In this document: one piece after another, positions 34,430-43,585 of the stretch
Position numbering within the stretch: the stretch's first letter is position 1
Layout of the letters: each line of letters opens with the position of its first letter
From: Candidatus Pseudoruminococcus merdavium
Lineage (GTDB): Bacteria; Bacillota; Clostridia; Oscillospirales; Ruminococcaceae
Length of the DNA: 64,000 nucleotides
Direction of reading: 5' to 3'
Assembly (NCBI GenBank): GCA_904419745.1
Contig: CAJFSS010000003.1
Location: forward strand, 1 to 64,000
Program-made: the position numbers and the translations under genes
The notes under the pieces: generated by a model
Told to the model about the DNA's origin: nothing
Database searches by the model: none
What the model saw: only the letters and a program-made list of their open reading frames with translations

Positions 34430-36971
34430 AATTATCAGGGAAATTTGAAGGCTCGTCTTGAGATGGTTTCGGCGTGTTATCTAAAGGAGTTTCAGAATCG
34501 AAGAAAACACCGGGGGTCCTTTGCTGGTTTTCCAATTCGATAGCAGGTACTTCTTCTGGAGAAGCGCCATGCATTACTTTTTGAATGCTTAAAAAGTCCT
34601 CTGTTTCCAAACCGGTCTCCGGTTTTTGGTAATATTCTGGGCGCCGTCTTTTGTCCAAACGTATCCATAACAAATACAACAGGAACAGTATGATGAACCC
34701 GCCGCTGAGTAAGAGACCGGGAACAAGCCCTGGCGTCATGTAATCAAAGCGGATGGTTACATCCTGTCCAGCCGGGCAGCGCACTGCCATGAACCCAACG
34801 TTGCACCGGATAATATCCGCCCGTTCTCCATTGACGGTAGCGGTGAATCCCTTCTCATAGGGAACAGAGAAAAAGACAATTTTTTCCTCATCCAAATTTG
34901 TTTTGGCAGTAAACCCACGGCTGTCTGTCTCAAAGGAATAGGCGCTGGTCAAAGCCCGTTCTTTTGCATCCATGACATGGGATTGTAGAAGAATATCAGA
35001 GCGTTCACTGGATGGGAGATGTTCCAAAATATCGCTGTATTTCTGTTCTTCACCGTCTTCCAGCAAAATGGCTTTTAACATTGCCTTCGACTTGGCTTTA
35101 TCCGTAAGGGTGTCATATTCACTTCGGGTAATATAATAATCATAGGTAAATCCCATTGGGACATATGCTTCATTTTCATAGATATCAAACCCATTTTGGC
35201 TGTCATAGTAGGTGAACCCGTCCATGGGTGTATATCCTTCTGCTTTTTCCTGGTTGACAAAACAGTATTTGACACTTAACAGGGAACGAAGCGCCGCATA
35301 GGATTGATCCGGACGGGATCCAACGGAACGTTCAATTCCCATGGAGGTATAAAATTCCATGATCGAAGGGGGAACAATGGAGTGGAATGCCTGGATTGTG
35401 GGCATGTCCCAAAACATGGCCTCATTGTCCATGCCCTCATAGACATCCGTTCGATAAAAACTATCCTGTTCGAGTGTGATGTGATCTTTTCCGTGCAAGG
35501 CGGTTTCAATAATCCACTTATCGTCATAGGAGTGTGTTTTTCCAATGGCAATAAAATAGATGGAATAAAATACAGTGATAAAACATAAGGCGACAAGGGA
35601 GCATTGATAGAGCAGATGTTTTTCCCGTTTAAACATCCGAATCAACATAATAACCAGGATTAGGGAAATAACTGCAATCCCAACATAAACCCAGAACCGA
35701 TCAGGATAGGTATACAGACCAATCTGTTCTTCCCCATCCACTTCTGTTGGCGTAAAACCGACCATGATGGTAAAAAGCGCCACCGCACCTGCTGTCCATT
35801 TGATTCCTGAGGCAAAATATTCCGTATGCTCATCCAAAGAGGCGGCGGTCATGGTTGCCATAATCAATAATGGCATGTAGTACCATCGGGCATAGTATGC
35901 CCCGTTGAGCAGGAAAAAGACGGAGTTTAGTCCCGGGACCAGCGCAAAAAACAGGCAGATCGCTAAAAGTCTTGTAAAACCATGTTTTGGTCTCGCCTTC
36001 ATATAGGCGATGACGCCCGTCATTGTAAACAAGGGCAGATAAGCGGAAAGGGAAGCCCATTTGTTGTCTGCATCTGGGAAAAAGTTTGGCCGCGCTGGAA
36101 TATCGGGTGGGAAAAACATACTTGCAATAATATTGGGATACCGCTGTTCTCTGCCGTATAACCAAAAATTAAACCCAGTCAGAAAACTGAAGGTACGGGG
36201 ATTGTCCGCAATTGCAAGATACGAAGGCAGTAGGACTGCCGCTGCCATCCCAACGCCAAACACGGACTCGATAGCCAGACTGATGAAAGTACGCAAATCA
36301 ATGCGGAATTCCCTGTCCATAAGCATACGTGCAAAGAAATAGAGTACCAGAAAGGCGACCTGGCCTGCAAAAAAGAAATAGTTCAGCGAGGCCATAAAAA
36401 AGACCATCAAACCAAAAACTCCACGTTTTTTCTCGACCACGGCAAGTTCCAACGCGAGCAAAAGTAATGGGAAAAAGGCCGTGACGTCATTGAAGTGATT
36501 AAAAAATACATTGTATACATTGAATCCCGAAAATGCATAGAGCAGCGCGCCAATCAGGCTCATGTTCTGGTTTTGGCAGAAACGGCGGATGTATGCATAA
36601 GAGGTGACGGCGGCAACCGCGAATTTCAGCACAAACAGTGGCGCCATCAGATAAGGGACCATGGCGCTTGGAAAGAGCAGAGTTAGCCAGAAAAAGGGGC
36701 TTGTAAGGAGATAAAAAGTATATGAACCGATAAAGTTGACGCCCAAATCCGTATTCCAATCCCAAAAAATATTTCCACTGAGGACACTGTCATGGGCATG
36801 CTGATAAAAGGGGATCTGCTGGACATTAAAGTCCCCATAAAACAGGAAATACCCCTGGTCGTAAATAACAAATGGCAAAAAAATTACTGCGGCTATTGCA
36901 GCGGCAAATAAAAAAACCTTCCAATAGCGCTCCTTATTTTTGGACTGTAATGTGGAAATCTGCAAGCGCAC
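34428..36971 (-). CDS. YfhO family membrane protein (GT-C glycosyltransferase-like)
   Basis: A protein of about 847 residues with some 13 membrane segments in the first 480 residues, an extracellular region, a last membrane segment ('LLLSGGFIILFLLYLLWI') and a charged cytoplasmic tail. The order and blocks such as 'YGDFNVQQIPFYQHAHDS' and 'GALLYAFSGFNVYN' fit the YfhO family, which in Gram-positives helps glycosylate lipoteichoic acid or exopolysaccharide. The start is probably GTG 36971, with AGGAAGGGGG upstream; ATG 37001 has no ribosome-binding site. It stands alone, 190 bases from the divergent GNAT gene. Confidence 0.88.
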   Translation of the reverse strand: MRLQISTLQSKNKERYWKVFLFAAAIAAVIFLPFVIYDQGYFLFYGDFNVQQIPFYQHAHDSVLSGNIFWDWNTDLGVNFIGSYTFYLLTSPFFWLTLLFPSAMVPYLMAPLFVLKFAVAAVTSYAYIRRFCQNQNMSLIGALLYAFSGFNVYNVFFNHFNDVTAFFPLLLLALELAVVEKKRGVFGLMVFFMASLNYFFFAGQVAFLVLYFFARMLMDREFRIDLRTFISLAIESVFGVGMAAAVLLPSYLAIADNPRTFSFLTGFNFWLYGREQRYPNIIASMFFPPDIPARPNFFPDADNKWASLSAYLPLFTMTGVIAYMKARPKHGFTRLLAICLFFALVPGLNSVFFLLNGAYYARWYYMPLLIMATMTAASLDEHTEYFASGIKWTAGAVALFTIMVGFTPTEVDGEEQIGLYTYPDRFWVYVGIAVISLILVIMLIRMFKREKHLLYQCSLVALCFITVFYSIYFIAIGKTHSYDDKWIIETALHGKDHITLEQDSFYRTDVYEGMDNEAMFWDMPTIQAFHSIVPPSIMEFYTSMGIERSVGSRPDQSYAALRSLLSVKYCFVNQEKAEGYTPMDGFTYYDSQNGFDIYENEAYVPMGFTYDYYITRSEYDTLTDKAKSKAMLKAILLEDGEEQKYSDILEHLPSSERSDILLQSHVMDAKERALTSAYSFETDSRGFTAKTNLDEEKIVFFSVPYEKGFTATVNGERADIIRCNVGFMAVRCPAGQDVTIRFDYMTPGLVPGLLLSGGFIILFLLYLLWIRLDKRRRPEYYQKPETGLETEDFLSIQKVMHGASPEEVPAIELENQQRTPGVFFDSETPLDNTPKPSQDEPSNFPDN

Positions 36972-37163
36972 GCGCCCCCTTCCTTGAGTGGTTGTCCCCA
37001 TTAGTATATCATAAAGAGTAGGGATTGGATATATGGTATTTCAGCAAAATCGGACTTGTCCTTTTCTATTATACAAGATATACTGAAAAGAAAAAGCAAA
37101 AACATTGTCCTATCCTGTTTTGAGTGAGAGGGGATAGGAAGAGTGTATGGACGGGAGGAACGA

Positions 37164-37715
37164 ATGGAACCGTTAATGACAAAAGAACTGCGTCTTCGGC
37201 AGATGGAACCCGGGGATAGGAAAAACATGTTTGCACTGGCTCGGGAACAAGATGTTGCCAAATACATGCATTTTTCCAGACATGAGCATATTTCCAAGAC
37301 GGACGAGATGATTGAAACCTATTTGGAAAAACAACGGAAAGGATTGGCACTGCCCTATGTAGTGGAGGAACTGGCAAGTGGAAAATTTGTCGGGGTATTT
37401 GTGCTAAAACGGGAAAGCGTGGAGCAACCCGGCTACTCCATTACCGCCTTCTTCGCGCCGGATAGCTGGGGAAAGGGGTATCTTACGCAGATCCTAATCC
37501 GCGTAAAGGAATACGTCCTGCATACACTGAAAATGGAATACCTGGAAGCCTATGTGGTTGAAGAAAACATCGGTTCCTGTAAAGGCTGTGGGAAAGCCGG
37601 TTTTTTCCTGTATCAGCAGCAGACTTTTGATGACTGGGATGGGGTTTTAAATGTCTACCGGGTAAATCGGAATGGCAGCATTACAGAAACGGAAAAAATC
37701 CACAAAGAAGATTGA
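37164..37715 (+). CDS. GNAT family N-acetyltransferase
   Basis: A 183-residue acetyltransferase of the RimJ/RimL-like group: 'LRLRQMEPGDRKNMFALARE' at the start, 'GYSITAFFAPDSWGKGYLTQIL' carrying the acetyl-CoA-binding loop, and 'EYLEAYVVEENIGSCKGCGKAGF' near the end, where N-x-x-S is the typical motif. ATG 37164 follows GGGAGGAACG. The substrate is unknown. The end overlaps a TTGACA box that may start the following small transcript. Confidence 0.87.
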   Translation: MEPLMTKELRLRQMEPGDRKNMFALAREQDVAKYMHFSRHEHISKTDEMIETYLEKQRKGLALPYVVEELASGKFVGVFVLKRESVEQPGYSITAFFAPDSWGKGYLTQILIRVKEYVLHTLKMEYLEAYVVEENIGSCKGCGKAGFFLYQQQTFDDWDGVLNVYRVNRNGSITETEKIHKED

Positions 37716-37740
37716 CAATTATAATCTTTTGTGGTAGGGT
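37712..37740 (+). promoter_or_regulatory. Possible promoter of the short peptide gene
   Basis: A perfect TTGACA (37712-37717) overlaps the GNAT stop. At 17 bases a poor -10, TAGGGT, follows (37735-37740). A better TATAAT lies too close. Its position upstream of the 41-residue ORF suggests a separate small transcript. Confidence 0.4.
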
Positions 37741-37797
37741 AATCTATAGTTGTTAAGAATTTGTTAAAATTTATTGGAAGAAAGGCAGGTGGACAGT

Positions 37798-37923
37798 ATG
37801 TTGAACCGTAATGGTAAGAATTTGGCATTGTCTATCATTGGCATAGCGCTGAATTGGAATTCTTTGATACAGGAATATTGCGTGCAGATACTCGGCTGTC
37901 CACTGGCTAAAGTGGAATGTTAG
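37798..37923 (+). CDS. 41-residue peptide, unrecognised
   Basis: A short ORF starting MLNRNGKNLALSIIGIALNW and ending CVQILGCPLAKVEC, with three Cys residues in the last 14. The GGCAGGTGG before the ATG is an acceptable ribosome-binding site. It sits alone between a promoter-like TTGACA and a strong terminator, so the unit of about 290 bases looks self-contained. It could be a small secreted or membrane peptide, a toxin-like peptide or a signal. No maturation or export gene is next to it. I do not recognise any family; coding status is unproven. Confidence 0.45.
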   Translation: MLNRNGKNLALSIIGIALNWNSLIQEYCVQILGCPLAKVEC

Positions 37924-37961
37924 TCTCAGTTGTATAAATTTATCTTACTTATACAAATTGG

Positions 37962-38000
37962 AAAGGCATATCTGCGCAAATGCGTGGATATGCCTTTTTT
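37962..38000 (+). terminator. Terminator of the short peptide transcript
   Basis: AAAGGCATATC pairs with GATATGCCTTT across a 14-base loop, with six T bases after it. It overlaps the in-frame region upstream of the kinase-like gene, which supports the later start of that gene. Confidence 0.85.
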
Positions 38001-38030
38001 GTTTGTACTTTTTGGAGGAGGGAATGGAAT

Positions 38031-38900
38031 TTGGCGGTAGTGTTGTCACTCGATGGAATGGAGTTTTCCCTACAAAAACATCAGGATTTTTCGTGGATTC
38101 ATCAAATAGGAACCGTGTTTTGTGTGTTTGACAAACAGGATTCCGGAAATCTCTGCTTTGGGGTATCCCGTGGAGAGGAGAGATACTTTGTCAAATATGC
38201 TGGTGCCGTAACAGGGCGCTGTCCGGACGAACCGTGTCGGGCTGTTGAGCGTTTAAAAGCATCTGGGCAAGTATATCGGGATTTGCGGAGAGCCCCCGGC
38301 CTTATCCGGTTACAAGATTGTTTTCAGACAGAGTACGGGTATGCACAGGTTTTCGATTGGGTGGAAGGGGAATGTATGCATGCCCACTGGACTTTTGACC
38401 AATTTGAGAAATACACGGACCCTCGATCTTCGTTTTACCGTTTTACCCACCTTCCACTTGAGGAAAAACTCTCTGCAATGCAAACGGTTGTCGGCTTTCT
38501 GTGCTTTGCTGAGAAAGCGGGATATACCGCTGTGGATTTTTATGACGGTAGCCTGCTCTATGATTTTGACAGAAAACGCATGCATATCTGTGATGTGGAT
38601 TTGTTTCAAAAGGGACCGATTATCAATCGAATGGGAAAATTCTGGGGTTCTTCCCGTCTCCAATCTCCTGAGGAGCAGACCATGGGCGCAGTTGTGGATT
38701 CTGTCAGTAATGTCTTTATGCTCGGCGCGCTGATGTTTGAAATGCTTGGCGGGGGAGGCCGTAGCCGTTGCCTGGAACAATGGACAGCGGGAGAATCCCG
38801 GTACCGAGTAGCCCTGCGCGCGGTGGAGCCCAAGCGGGAAGCACGGTACCCATCCATTTCTGCTTTTGCTGATGCGTGGGATCACGCCGGGGCCTTGTAA
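38031..38900 (+). CDS. Protein kinase-like protein
   Basis: A protein of about 289 residues with a reduced kinase fold. 'LCFGVSRGEERYFVKYAGA' stands for the beta-3 strand with the ATP-binding Lys. The catalytic loop is 'GYTAVDFYDGSLLYDFDRKRMHICDVDLFQKGP', where D-x-x-D and 'CDVD' take the place of HRD and DFG. Similar small kinases of Bacilli carry 'DFYDGS' and 'CDID'. Its target is not known. TTG 38031 is the likely start, with GGAGGAGGG upstream; any earlier start would run through the terminator. Confidence 0.75.
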   Translation: MAVVLSLDGMEFSLQKHQDFSWIHQIGTVFCVFDKQDSGNLCFGVSRGEERYFVKYAGAVTGRCPDEPCRAVERLKASGQVYRDLRRAPGLIRLQDCFQTEYGYAQVFDWVEGECMHAHWTFDQFEKYTDPRSSFYRFTHLPLEEKLSAMQTVVGFLCFAEKAGYTAVDFYDGSLLYDFDRKRMHICDVDLFQKGPIINRMGKFWGSSRLQSPEEQTMGAVVDSVSNVFMLGALMFEMLGGGGRSRCLEQWTAGESRYRVALRAVEPKREARYPSISAFADAWDHAGAL

Positions 38901-38907
38901 CAGAAAA

Positions 38908-38933
38908 GCTCCCCTGTAATGCAACAGGGGAGC
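38908..38933. terminator. Bidirectional terminator between kinase-like and HEPN genes
   Basis: GCTCCCCTGT pairs with ACAGGGGAGC, with AAAA before it. It lies between convergent genes. Confidence 0.8.
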
Positions 38934-38952
38934 AATACCGACGGAAAATCCA

Positions 38953-39411
38953 CTATCCCTTGCGATCGGAGAGGGCACGTGGGGTTTTATCTTCATCATC
39001 CTCATCAAAAATAGTATCCAGGATAAAATTGTACATATCGGTTGCCATGGCGACTGCTTTTTCAATTTGGGAACGGGTTAGAACAAAGGGAACGTCGGTT
39101 GGATACCGGGTAGAAATATAAAAGCTGTTGAGAAAGACGCTTTCGTCCAAAAATTCAGTAAAAGCACCGTCATAAGCACATGCTTTTTTGCAAAGCCAGG
39201 TCAAGTTGTGCCCATCATAGAGGTTGCCGGTTTCCATGAGCAGAAACCCCTTGATTGCCTTTTCAATACACTGTTGGCAATGGAAAGCACAGGCAAGATA
39301 GCAGGCTTCATCTGTTGAAAGCATTCTTGCTGCGCGGATATCCGTATAGGCGCGCATAATCCAATCCCGAAAACGGCGGCTGTCAGAACCACGGGTTTTA
39401 CGTCTACTCAT
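38953..39411 (-). CDS. HEPN domain protein
   Basis: A 152-residue helical protein with the HEPN pattern: 'RRFRDWIMRAYTDIRAARMLS' and 'CYLACAFHCQQCIEKAIKGFLL' are the two core helices, followed by 'HNLTWLCKKA'. A late 'YISTRYPTD' block is typical of HEPN proteins paired with nucleotidyltransferases. The common RNase motif R-x4-6-H is not clear here, so RNase activity is doubtful. The ATG overlaps the partner gene by eight bases (ATGAGTAG), so the two are translated together. The C-terminus is acidic. Confidence 0.85.
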   Translation of the reverse strand: MSRRKTRGSDSRRFRDWIMRAYTDIRAARMLSTDEACYLACAFHCQQCIEKAIKGFLLMETGNLYDGHNLTWLCKKACAYDGAFTEFLDESVFLNSFYISTRYPTDVPFVLTRSQIEKAVAMATDMYNFILDTIFDEDDEDKTPRALSDRKG

Positions 39412-39706
39412 AAATCACCAGCCCCGTTCGGTTTAGTTTCCACGCAAAGGAACCGAGCTCCCCAATGAGCTGTTCCCACTCGCTCCGAGTATATACAAGT
39501 AGATCAAAAGGGATTTCACAGTCTGCATCTAGATAGACGCTGCGCTCAATCTCCTCTTTGTTGTCGGTCGGGGACACAATGCACAGTTTAAAACTGGTTA
39601 CATTGCCGGACAAATCTTTTTTCTGACTAAAAAGAATGATTTTATCTGGATGAAAGTGGCTGATGATAAAACAGGAAACTGTGTCAATGGGAGAACCTTT
39701 TTCCAT
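39404..39706 (-). CDS. Degenerate nucleotidyltransferase-like partner of HEPN
   Basis: A protein of about 100 residues in the position normally held by an MNT-type antitoxin. 'FHPDKIILFSQKKDLSG', '...VTSFKLCIVS' and 'IPFDLLVYTRSEWEQL' follow the layout of such domains, but the GSxxxG motif reads FSQKKD and the S-D-x-D aspartates are replaced (SFKL). It therefore cannot catalyse AMP transfer in the usual way. ATG 39706 follows GGGAAGTG; GTG 39718 is an alternative. It may neutralise HEPN by binding alone. Confidence 0.6.
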   Translation of the reverse strand: MEKGSPIDTVSCFIISHFHPDKIILFSQKKDLSGNVTSFKLCIVSPTDNKEEIERSVYLDADCEIPFDLLVYTRSEWEQLIGELGSFAWKLNRTGLVIYE

Positions 39707-39960
39707 GGTTTGATACACTTCCCTTCTATGGAATCAAGGTGAAATACATGTTTTCTTCTTTTCCATCATATCAAATTTTTGGAAAGAGCTCAAGCGGATA
39801 GGAAACTGGTAAATGTGCACAGTTTCCCGAGGGAAAAATCTGTTTGTGCATGTTGTATAAATCAAAAAATTGAAATAGAAATAAATTTTCCAATGCTATA
39901 CAATGGGTACAGTTGGGAAATTTTAAAAAGGTATAGAAAAATAAGAGGAGGAATGGAACC

Positions 39961-41721
39961 GTGTTACAGATCAAGTGGGTTTGGAAAAACCTTAAGGGGT
40001 ACCATGGCCGTTATATTGCCGGCCTGTTTTTGGCACTGATTGCATCGGCAATGGTGATTATCAATCCGCAGTTGACCCAGCTGCTTATTGACTATGTCAT
40101 TACCGGGCAACCGGATGAAACTGGGCAAATTGTCCACTATACTCAGTACTTGCTGCCGCTTGTCGGGGCAATGTGCCTGGTACAGCTCATCCGTGTATCA
40201 ATGAACGTCGGTGCGGCTTATACAATGGACTACTGTGCCCAGGGAATGAAGGTCAATATTCTTACAGTACTGTTTGACAAAGTGCAGACGCAGGACATGG
40301 CCTACTATGACCGCAACCGTACTGGCGACCTGATGACCCGAATGACTGGGGATACCGACAACGTACGCTTTACTGTGGGATGGGCGGTCCGTCGCCTTGT
40401 AACAGCGATCTTTCTCTTTGTTGCTACGATTATCTATTTTTTCACGATCAATGTCTATTTTACCCTTTCCATGCTGGTTATTACGCCGATTCTTCTAATT
40501 GTTTCCATCCGCTTCCGGAAAAAGGTGCGTTCCAAGTATGCAATTTTGAGAGAACGGCTTTCTGAAATGAATACCAATGCCCAGGAAAACATCGAAGCAA
40601 ACCGAATTGTCAAGGCTTTTGCAAGAGAAGATTTTGAAAAGCAGAAATTTGACGAAAAAAACCGAAACTATCGGGAAGCTAGCCTAGATGCAAACTTTAC
40701 CTGGTTGCGTTACATGCCAATCATGGAATTCCTATCCAATTCCCTGACCATTATTACGGTTTTGGTTGGAGGCCTGTTCATTATCCTTGGACAGTTGACC
40801 CCTGGACAGCTTTCCGCTTTTTCAACACTGTCCTGGGCAGTGTCCCAGCCGATGCGCGATCTCGGTATGATTTTAAACGATCTCCAGCGGTTTTCTGCAT
40901 CCGCAAACAAGGTCATTGAAATGTACTATGGGGTGCCAAACATCGTGGATAAAGACAAAGCAAAACATTCGGATCGTCGGATAGGAGGCTCTGTCAAATT
41001 TGAAAATGTCAGTTTTTCTTTTGGCAACAACCAGGTTTTCGACCACATTAACTTTGAGGCAAACCCTGGGGAAACCATTGCCATTATGGGCTCTACTGGG
41101 TCTGGAAAAACTTCCCTTGTCAACCTGATCGCCAGATTTTATGATGTCAGCGGTGGACGGGTCCTGGTGGACGGTGTGGATGTACGCGACTGGCATTTGC
41201 AATCGCTGCGTTCCAATATTGGCATGGCAACACAGGAGGTATTCTTGTTTTCCGATACGATTGACGGCAACATCGCCTATGGTGATTCCGACATGCCTGA
41301 ACAGGAAACTCGGCGTTTTGCCCATGTGGCGGCAGCAGATTTTATTTATGGGCTTCCGGATGGATTTGAAACCATCATTGGCGAGCGCGGAGTCGGGCTT
41401 TCCGGCGGACAAAAGCAGAGACTTGCGTTGGCGCGTGCTCTTGCCATTAAGCCGCCTATCCTGATACTGGACGATACAACCTCCGCGGTCGATATGGAAA
41501 CGGAAAAAGAGATTCAAAAGAACCTGTCCGAATTGGATTTTTCCTGCACAAAGTTTATCATTGCGCAGAGAATTTCCTCGGTCAAAGATGCAGATAAAAT
41601 TATCATCCTCGGAGATGGAAAAATTCAGGAGATGGGTACTCACGAAGAACTGCTTAGAAAACGCGGGTACTACTATGAGATCTTCAGCCTCCAGCACGAG
41701 GGAGCAAAGGTAGGTGCATAG
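39961..41721 (+). CDS. Heterodimeric ABC exporter, degenerate-site subunit
   Basis: A 586-residue half-transporter with six membrane helices (about 15-310) and a nucleotide-binding domain. Walker A is 'GSTGSGKTSL', the signature 'LSGGQKQR' is intact, but Walker B reads 'LILDDTTSAVD' (Asp in place of the catalytic Glu) and the switch His is Gln ('FIIAQRISS'). This is the non-catalytic half typical of BmrC-like heterodimers. The start is GTG 39961 behind AGGAGGAAT; no usable ATG is in frame. It ends three bases before its partner. Likely exports drugs or lipids. Confidence 0.93.
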   Translation: MLQIKWVWKNLKGYHGRYIAGLFLALIASAMVIINPQLTQLLIDYVITGQPDETGQIVHYTQYLLPLVGAMCLVQLIRVSMNVGAAYTMDYCAQGMKVNILTVLFDKVQTQDMAYYDRNRTGDLMTRMTGDTDNVRFTVGWAVRRLVTAIFLFVATIIYFFTINVYFTLSMLVITPILLIVSIRFRKKVRSKYAILRERLSEMNTNAQENIEANRIVKAFAREDFEKQKFDEKNRNYREASLDANFTWLRYMPIMEFLSNSLTIITVLVGGLFIILGQLTPGQLSAFSTLSWAVSQPMRDLGMILNDLQRFSASANKVIEMYYGVPNIVDKDKAKHSDRRIGGSVKFENVSFSFGNNQVFDHINFEANPGETIAIMGSTGSGKTSLVNLIARFYDVSGGRVLVDGVDVRDWHLQSLRSNIGMATQEVFLFSDTIDGNIAYGDSDMPEQETRRFAHVAAADFIYGLPDGFETIIGERGVGLSGGQKQRLALARALAIKPPILILDDTTSAVDMETEKEIQKNLSELDFSCTKFIIAQRISSVKDADKIIILGDGKIQEMGTHEELLRKRGYYYEIFSLQHEGAKVGA

Positions 41722-41724
41722 CAA

Positions 41725-43509
41725 ATGGCTCGAAATAAATTTGATGTCGACGAAAATCTAGAAACCCCCTTTAATATACAGCATTTAAAACGCAGTTTTG
41801 TCTATATTAAAAAACACTTAAAACTCCTGATTTTGGCACTGGTTGCCAGTATTATCGGTTCCCTTGCCTCGCTTTGCGGGCCCCTGCTTACTCAGGATGC
41901 ACTCAACAATGCGGTTCCGCAAAAGGATATCCCGCATCTTATCTGGTGCGGTGTTTTGTTGACCGTTACAATTGTCATATCCATTGTTATGGTCTGGGTT
42001 CGTTCCCGTATTGCAACCAAAGTGGGCCAGGAAATTGTATTTGATATGAGGACGGATTTGTTTGCGCATTTGCAGGAACTCCCGTTTTCGTATTATGACG
42101 ACCGCCCACATGGAAAAATCCTGGTGCGTGTGGTACAGTACATCAACAATGTCTCCAATATGCTATCGAACGGGCTTCTCAACTTTATTATGGAGTTTAT
42201 CAACTTGATTTTTATTGCCATATTTATGTTGATTGCCAATGTGAAATTGGGACTTGTCATTTTAGCGGGACTTCCCGTACTGCTTCTCATTGTGTGGTTA
42301 ATTATGCCGGCGGAGCGCCGCGCATGGCAGCGTTTTTCCAATAAAAACTCCAATATGAACGCCTATATCCATGAAAGCATTAACGGGGCTAAAGTTACCC
42401 AGGCGTTTGCAAGAGAAAAAGAGAATGCGGGAATTTTCCACAAACTTTTGGAAGCCTGCCGGACGACGTTTTTAAAGGGTGTTGTCTGCTCTAACTGGGT
42501 CTGGTTTTCTGTGGATAATATTTCCCAAATTGTCACGGCTTTTGTTTATGTGGCGGGAGTATTCTGGATTCAGCCAATCGTTGAATTTGGTACCCTGATT
42601 GCCATGGGAAACTATGCTTCCCGTTTCTGGCAGCCGATTTTGAACATTGCGGATATCTATAACGAAATGATTAACACTCTTGCCTATTTGGAACGTATTT
42701 TTGAAACCATGGACGAACCGGTCAAAATTAAAGACGCAGAAGACGCCTATGAACTTCCACCGATTAAAGGGGAAGTGGAGTTTCAGGATGTTGTGTTTGA
42801 ATATGAACCGGGGCATCCAATCCTCAAGGGTATGAACTTCAAAGTGCGCCCGGGAGAAAGTGTTGCACTGGTTGGACCAACAGGTGCTGGAAAAACAACG
42901 GTAATTAACCTGATTAGCCGGTTTTATGATATTGCTTCCGGACATGTGCTTATCGATGGGCATGAGGTGAACCGGGTAACGCTACACTCCCTGCGCAGCC
43001 AAATGGGAATTATGATGCAGGACAGTTTTATTTTCTCGGGAGATATCCGGGAAAATATCCGCTATGGCAAACTGGATGCCACTCAGGAGGAAATTGAACG
43101 AGCGGCAAAAACTGTCCGGGCGGATGAATTTATCCATTCAATGGAACGTGGATATGACACTCCTGTGAATGAGCGCGGAAGCCGTCTCTCTCAGGGACAA
43201 AAACAGCTCATCTCCTTTGCACGCACCTTGATTTCTGATCCGAAAATCCTGATTCTGGATGAGGCTACCTCTTCCATTGATACAAAAACAGAACGCCTGA
43301 TGCAGGAAGGAATTAACCAAATGCTTAAGGGCAGGACTTCCTTTATCATTGCGCACAGGTTGTCCACCATCAAAAACTGCGACCGTATCATGTATATTGA
43401 CGATGGGAGAATTGTGGAGAGTGGGAGCCATGAGGAACTGATGGAGCGAAAAGGGGAGTACTACAAACTATATACTGCGCAGCTTCAGGAGATGTCGCTT
43501 CCCGCTTAA
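41725..43509 (+). CDS. Heterodimeric ABC exporter, catalytic subunit
   Basis: A 594-residue half-transporter with six membrane helices and a nucleotide-binding domain. Walker A 'GPTGAGKTTV', Walker B 'ILDEATSSID' with the catalytic Glu, and the switch His in 'FIIAHRLST' are canonical, but the signature is 'LSQGQKQL' rather than LSGGQ. Paired with the upstream subunit, one composite site is fully canonical and the other degenerate. The start lies three bases after the upstream stop. Confidence 0.94.
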   Translation: MARNKFDVDENLETPFNIQHLKRSFVYIKKHLKLLILALVASIIGSLASLCGPLLTQDALNNAVPQKDIPHLIWCGVLLTVTIVISIVMVWVRSRIATKVGQEIVFDMRTDLFAHLQELPFSYYDDRPHGKILVRVVQYINNVSNMLSNGLLNFIMEFINLIFIAIFMLIANVKLGLVILAGLPVLLLIVWLIMPAERRAWQRFSNKNSNMNAYIHESINGAKVTQAFAREKENAGIFHKLLEACRTTFLKGVVCSNWVWFSVDNISQIVTAFVYVAGVFWIQPIVEFGTLIAMGNYASRFWQPILNIADIYNEMINTLAYLERIFETMDEPVKIKDAEDAYELPPIKGEVEFQDVVFEYEPGHPILKGMNFKVRPGESVALVGPTGAGKTTVINLISRFYDIASGHVLIDGHEVNRVTLHSLRSQMGIMMQDSFIFSGDIRENIRYGKLDATQEEIERAAKTVRADEFIHSMERGYDTPVNERGSRLSQGQKQLISFARTLISDPKILILDEATSSIDTKTERLMQEGINQMLKGRTSFIIAHRLSTIKNCDRIMYIDDGRIVESGSHEELMERKGEYYKLYTAQLQEMSLPA

Positions 43510-43585
43510 TGGGATGGATAGAAATGGAGGGATGGAACTTTTCCTCCCTCCATTTTTACAACCTGTTGATAGAGGAGACAGTGAA

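Noticed and set aside
37798-37923. Reading the short peptide as an AgrD-type autoinducer or a RiPP precursor
   Set aside because: No AgrB, radical-SAM, lanthionine or protease gene is next to it, and the peptide lacks the acidic tail of AgrD.
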